This document shows positions 5,469 to 8,161 of a stretch of DNA of 8,161 nucleotides, piece by piece. Under the pieces are notes generated by a model. The model searched no databases. It saw nothing but the letters and a program-made list of their open reading frames with translations, and was not told the origin of the DNA. Origin of the DNA: PR03 sp031362725 (GTDB lineage: Bacteria; Myxococcota_A; UBA9160; PR03). The position numbers and the translations under genes were made by a program. Every line of letters begins with the position of its first letter. Position 1 is the stretch's first letter. The DNA lies in NCBI GenBank assembly GCA_031362725.1, contig JANLTC010000234.1, forward strand, positions 1 through 8,161, given 5' to 3'.

Positions 5469-6212
5469 ATGACGAGTTCGCAGGCCGCGCCGCTGAGCTA
5501 CGAGATCCAAGGGCGCCGCGTCACGATGCCCGTCGTCGTGCGCGACGCCTCGGCCTCGGTGGCGACCTTCCTGGTGTCGTCGCGCATCGCGCGGCGGCTC
5601 GTGCCAGACGCCTTCGAGGTGGTCGAGCTGTTGCCGCGTCGAACCCCGCTGGCGGTCGCGGTGATCGACTACCGCGACAACGACCTCGGCGACTACGACG
5701 AGGTGTCGCTGACGTTCTTCGTGCGGCCGAAGCGAGGCCCGCTGACGCTGCCGTGGGTCGGAGCCTGGATCGACCTGCTGCGCGGCAAGCTCGGCACCTA
5801 CATCTGGAAGCTCCCGGTGAACCAGAGCTTCACCTGCGACGCGGGTCGCAGCATCTGGGGCTTCCCGAAGAGCGTCGAGTCGATCGAGATCACGCGCGAG
5901 AGCGGCAACGTGCGCTGCCGACTCGCGATGGACGGCGCGCACGTGCTGACGCTGTCGGTTCCGCATGGCGGAAACCGCACGCTGCCCGATCAGGATCTCG
6001 CGACCTACACGTTGATCGAGGGCGTCCCACACTGCACGCGCTTCATTCAGGGCGGCAGCGGCGTCGGCTTCGCACTCGGCGGCGCACGCATCGAGCTCGG
6101 CACGCACCCAATCGCCGACGATCTCGGCCAGCTCGGCCTGCCCAAGCGGGCCCTATTCTCGATGCACACCGAACACATGCACGGCCGCTTCGAGGCCCCC
6201 GAAAAGCTCTGA
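5469..6212 (+). CDS. Acetoacetate decarboxylase family protein
   Basis: This 247-residue protein belongs to the acetoacetate decarboxylase superfamily. The Schiff-base lysine is Lys134 in WGFPKS, and Glu78 in GDYDEVSLTF matches the active-site glutamate that follows the conserved tyrosine-rich segment of the family. True acetoacetate decarboxylase has Lys-Lys here, the second lysine lowering the pKa of the first; this protein has Ser135 instead. It may therefore decarboxylate a different keto acid or catalyse an aldolase- or hydrolase-type reaction, as some family members do. It is soluble, with no signal peptide. ATG 5469 is used because a -10-like box lies six bases before it. GTG 5454, in frame and behind a G-rich stretch, is an alternative that would add five residues. 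It diverges from the Rieske fusion and is followed by the second repeat array. Confidence 0.88.
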   Translation: MTSSQAAPLSYEIQGRRVTMPVVVRDASASVATFLVSSRIARRLVPDAFEVVELLPRRTPLAVAVIDYRDNDLGDYDEVSLTFFVRPKRGPLTLPWVGAWIDLLRGKLGTYIWKLPVNQSFTCDAGRSIWGFPKSVESIEITRESGNVRCRLAMDGAHVLTLSVPHGGNRTLPDQDLATYTLIEGVPHCTRFIQGGSGVGFALGGARIELGTHPIADDLGQLGLPKRALFSMHTEHMHGRFEAPEKL

Positions 6213-6226
6213 CCGCCTCTCCCCCT

Positions 6227-6373
6227 TCCCGCCTAGCGAGCCAACGCCGCGCGGCGAGACTTCATCCGCACAAAGCTCCTCCCGCGTAGCGAGCCAACGG
6301 CGAGCGGCGAGGATCATGAGGACGCATCCCGCGTAGCGAGCCAACAGCGAGCGGCGAGATCCATAAGGCCCGC
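6227..6373 (-). repeat. Second array of the window-start repeat, three copies, inverted
   Basis: Read on the minus strand, three copies of the core (6327-6359, 6280-6311, 6227-6259) match the core at 11-148, with spacing of 47 and 53 bp. The copy at 6327-6359 also keeps the flank GCGGGCCTTATG (minus strand, 6362-6373). The leftmost copy is most diverged and contains a 12-bp palindrome, CGCCGCGCGGCG (6245-6256). The linkers differ between copies, unlike the first array. The block fills most of the 204-bp gap between the decarboxylase-like stop and the phosphate operon. No gene is credible here. The rest of the gap (6374-6416) is the leader of the next gene. Confidence 0.88.
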
Positions 6374-6405
6374 TGTGTGTGCTATTCCGCGCTGCGACTC
6401 GAAGC

Positions 6406-6410
6406 GGAGG
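6406..6410 (+). promoter_or_regulatory. Shine-Dalgarno of the DUF47 gene
   Basis: GGAGG lies six bases before the ATG at 6417 and fixes that start. An in-frame ATG at 6375 would add 14 residues and begin at the edge of the repeat. No Pho-box-like direct repeats are evident upstream. Confidence 0.8.
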
Positions 6411-6416
6411 TCCGGA

Positions 6417-7043
6417 ATGCTCGAGCGCCTGCTGCCGAAGAAGAACGAGTTCTTCGCGCTTTTCTCCCACCACGCAACGCTGTGCGTGAGCGGCGCCGGC
6501 AAGTTACGCGAGATGCTCGATGATCTCGGCAAGGCAGAAGCGCACGCCGCCGGCATCCACGTCATCGAGCATGAAGCAGACGGGATCTGCCAGCAGGCGA
6601 TGGAGCTGCTGCACACCTCGTTCATCACGCCGATCGATCGCGGCGACATCCACCGGATCGCGAGTCGCCTCGACGACATCCTCGATCACATCGAGGCGAC
6701 CGCCCAGAATCTCTGGCTCTACGACGTGACGGCCGCGCGCCCGGAAGCACACGAGATGGCCGTCCATCTCGTCGAAGCCACGCACGCGATGAAGGCCACC
6801 GTCGATGCGCTGGCGAAGCGTCCCGGCTCCGAGCACATCCGCGAGCTTTGCCGCGCGGTGAAGCAGGTCGAGAAGCAGAACGACCGCCTGCTGCGGCGCG
6901 CGATCGCCCACCTGTTCCAGCAAGAGCAGGATCCGAAGACGCTGATCAAGTGGAAGGAGATCTTCGAGAACATCGAAAGCGCCATCGATCGCTGTGAGGA
7001 CGTCGCCAACGTGATCGAGGGCGTGGCGCTCGAGAACGACTGA
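6417..7043 (+). CDS. DUF47/PhoU-like phosphate transport accessory protein
   Basis: This 208-residue, almost wholly helical protein is of the DUF47 (PhoU-divergent, YkaA-like) family, whose genes typically sit beside PiT phosphate permeases. It starts MLERLLPKKNEFFALF, a common family opening. Acidic metal-binding motifs typical of PhoU folds appear at EHEAD (51-55), TPIDRGDIHRIASRLDDILD (71-90) and EKQND (152-156), with a last one at ENIESAIDRCEDVANVIEG (184-202). These probably coordinate metal clusters on a helical bundle at the inner face of the membrane. The likely role is to gate or regulate the adjacent permease; this rests on family and context. Its TGA overlaps the permease ATG by one base (TGATG), indicating translational coupling. 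Confidence 0.93.
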   Translation: MLERLLPKKNEFFALFSHHATLCVSGAGKLREMLDDLGKAEAHAAGIHVIEHEADGICQQAMELLHTSFITPIDRGDIHRIASRLDDILDHIEATAQNLWLYDVTAARPEAHEMAVHLVEATHAMKATVDALAKRPGSEHIRELCRAVKQVEKQNDRLLRRAIAHLFQQEQDPKTLIKWKEIFENIESAIDRCEDVANVIEGVALEND

Positions 7044-8032
7044 TGGACTTCCTGCTCATCGCGGTGATCGTCATCGCTCTCGTCTTCGACTTCACCAACG
7101 GCTTCCATGACGCCGCCAACGCGGTCGCGACGTCGATCTCGACCCGCGCGATCCCGCCCAACGTCGCACTGGCAGGAGCCGCGATCCTCAACGTGGTGGG
7201 CGCCGTCGTTTCGACGCATGTCGCGGCGACACTGGCGAAGGGCATCGTCGATCCCGGCGTCGTCACGAACCCGGTGATCCTCGGCGGTCTCGTCGGTGCG
7301 ATCGTGTGGAACCTGCTCACCTGGTGGTGGGCGCTGCCGTCGAGTTCCTCGCACTGCCTGATCGGCGGCATCGCCGGCGCGGTGCTGGCGACGTCCGGGC
7401 CCGATCACGTGCTGTGGTCCGGCATCCTGCACAAGGTGCTGATCCCGACGCTGATTGCGCCGCTCGTCGGCTTCTCGATCGGGATCCTGCTGATGGTCGC
7501 CATCTACTGGATCTTCCGGAACGCGAACCCGGGTCGCCTGATGCGGCGCTTTCGGCTCGCCCAACTGGCTTCCGCTTCAGTGATGGCCTTCAGCCATGGC
7601 TCGAACGACGCGCAGAAGACGATGGGCGTGATCACGCTGGCGCTATTCGCGGGGGGCCACCTGCCCGCTCTCGAAGTGCCGCTCTGGGTGAAACTCGCCT
7701 CCGCGCTGACGATCGGCCTCGGCACCTATTCGGGCGGTCGACGCATCATCCGCACGCTCGGCATGCGGCTCGTCAAACTGACGCCTGCGCACGGATTCGC
7801 CGCCGAGACCGCTGCGTCCGGCGTGCTGCTGGCAACGGCCTACCTGGGCTTCCCCGTATCCACGACGCACGTCATCACGACGTCGGTGATGGGCGTTGGC
7901 GCGACGCAGCGCCTGTCGGCGGTGAAGTGGGGACTATCGCTCGACATCTTCGCCGCGTGGATCGTCACGCTGCCGGCCGCAGGGCTGGTCGGCGCGCTCT
8001 GCGCAAAGGCAGCCGTCTGGATCTTCACGTGA
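7043..8032 (+). CDS. pit: PiT-family inorganic phosphate permease
   Basis: This 329-residue integral membrane protein of the PiT (PHO-4) family imports phosphate, typically as a metal-phosphate complex with H+ or Na+. The inverted-repeat signatures are both present: GFHDAANA (20-27) and HGSNDAQKTMG (185-195). The paired loops PSSSSH (99-104) and PVSTTH (271-276) are also present. About eight to ten hydrophobic segments are visible, for example near 3-19, 41-60, 79-97, 132-156, 173-183, 197-206, 217-228 and 302-325. The size fits bacterial short PiT proteins lacking the large central loop of E. coli PitA. Translation starts within the stop of the DUF47 gene, with no Shine-Dalgarno of its own. 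The predicted location is the inner membrane. Immediately after the stop lies a partial copy of the dispersed repeat. Confidence 0.96.
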   Translation: MDFLLIAVIVIALVFDFTNGFHDAANAVATSISTRAIPPNVALAGAAILNVVGAVVSTHVAATLAKGIVDPGVVTNPVILGGLVGAIVWNLLTWWWALPSSSSHCLIGGIAGAVLATSGPDHVLWSGILHKVLIPTLIAPLVGFSIGILLMVAIYWIFRNANPGRLMRRFRLAQLASASVMAFSHGSNDAQKTMGVITLALFAGGHLPALEVPLWVKLASALTIGLGTYSGGRRIIRTLGMRLVKLTPAHGFAAETAASGVLLATAYLGFPVSTTHVITTSVMGVGATQRLSAVKWGLSLDIFAAWIVTLPAAGLVGALCAKAAVWIFT

Positions 8033-8035
8033 GCC

Positions 8036-8053
8036 GGCCTTATGAGCTTCGCC
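8036..8053 (+). repeat. Partial third copy of the dispersed repeat
   Basis: GGCCTTATGAGCTTCGCC matches the GGGCCTTATGAGTCTCGCC junction of the array at 11-148 with small differences, four bases after the permease stop. After this point the similarity fades. The orientation is the same as the window-start array. Confidence 0.6.
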
Positions 8054-8161
8054 CCACGCCCCAAGCGCCCTAAGCCGGTGCCCGCCCTACCCCCGAAGGG
8101 TGCAACCGCGCGGGGCGCAGTCCCAGCGGGCCAAAAACCGGGGGCCCCCCCGCAAAACACA
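8054..8161. other. Gene-free tail with homopolymer runs, likely low-quality contig end
   Basis: No open frame, RNA gene or convincing terminator is seen. The last 30 bases have runs of A, G and C (AAAAA, GGGGG, CCCCCCC) unlike the rest of the window, and the expected repeat core degrades. This looks like an unreliable sequence end, or a diverged repeat, rather than a functional element. Confidence 0.5.

Noticed and set aside
4169..5470. 433-codon minus-strand frame overlapping the Rieske fusion
   Set aside because: It is in a different frame from the protein with intact Rieske and flavodoxin motifs and has a biased Arg/Ala-rich composition.
3640..5472. 610-codon plus-strand open frame across the crotonase and Rieske fusion genes
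   Set aside because: It is Arg-rich low-complexity translation running through two well-supported genes in other frames, so it is a shadow.
11..6373. CRISPR array
   Set aside because: Linkers between the conserved cores are only about 15-20 bp, are nearly identical in the first array, and there are only three units per site and no cas genes.
6374..6416. Pho box upstream of the phosphate uptake operon
   Set aside because: No CTGTCAT-like direct repeats with 11-bp spacing are visible.
8060..8150. Terminator after the permease
   Set aside because: G and C runs could pair but there is no T-tract, and the sequence quality of this end is doubtful.

Overview
This is a GC-rich bacterial window holding eight complete genes packed closely together on both strands, plus two families of non-coding repeat. 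The organism is probably an uncultured proteobacterium or a related lineage (Myxococcota, Desulfobacterota or Binatota type). That rests on the high GC, an ApaG homologue, a fatty-acid or ketone-type CoA gene set and GC-rich intergenic repeats. It is an inference; no ribosomal RNA or other decisive marker is present.

Layout from left to right. A tandem array of a 49-bp unit (11-148) comes first. A minus-strand zinc metallo-beta-lactamase-fold lipoprotein follows (149-1069). Only 14 bp away, a small SRPBCC-fold protein (1084-1617) diverges from it. That gene converges on apaG (1733-2122, minus) across a 121-bp palindromic element whose 23-bp perfect arms contain both genes' stop codons. Next is a two-gene plus-strand unit, a thiolase (2281-3477) and a crotonase-family protein (3494-4198), suited to beta-oxidation-like chemistry. 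It converges on a Rieske/flavodoxin fusion (4243-5403, minus). That fusion diverges from an acetoacetate-decarboxylase-family gene (5469-6212) across a 65-bp promoter gap carrying a 7-bp inverted repeat. A second array of the window-start repeat, in opposite orientation, follows (6227-6373). The last unit is a phosphate-uptake pair: a DUF47/PhoU-like accessory protein (6417-7043) overlapping by 1 nt a PiT-type phosphate permease (7043-8032). A third partial copy of the repeat begins just after the permease and runs into a homopolymer-rich tail that looks like a poor-quality contig end.

The DUF47-PiT pair is a classic low-affinity inorganic phosphate uptake module. Thiolase and crotonase are very likely co-transcribed. 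The Rieske-flavoprotein and decarboxylase-like genes may share a control region and could act on related keto or CoA metabolites, but no pathway can be assigned from sequence alone. The most unusual material is the two repeat families, the Rieske-flavoprotein fusion with an extra cysteine cluster, a crotonase lacking one of the two catalytic glutamates, and two genes with -10-like hexamers six bases before ATG and no Shine-Dalgarno, suggesting leaderless transcripts. I see no clear evidence of a wholly new defence or mobile system.
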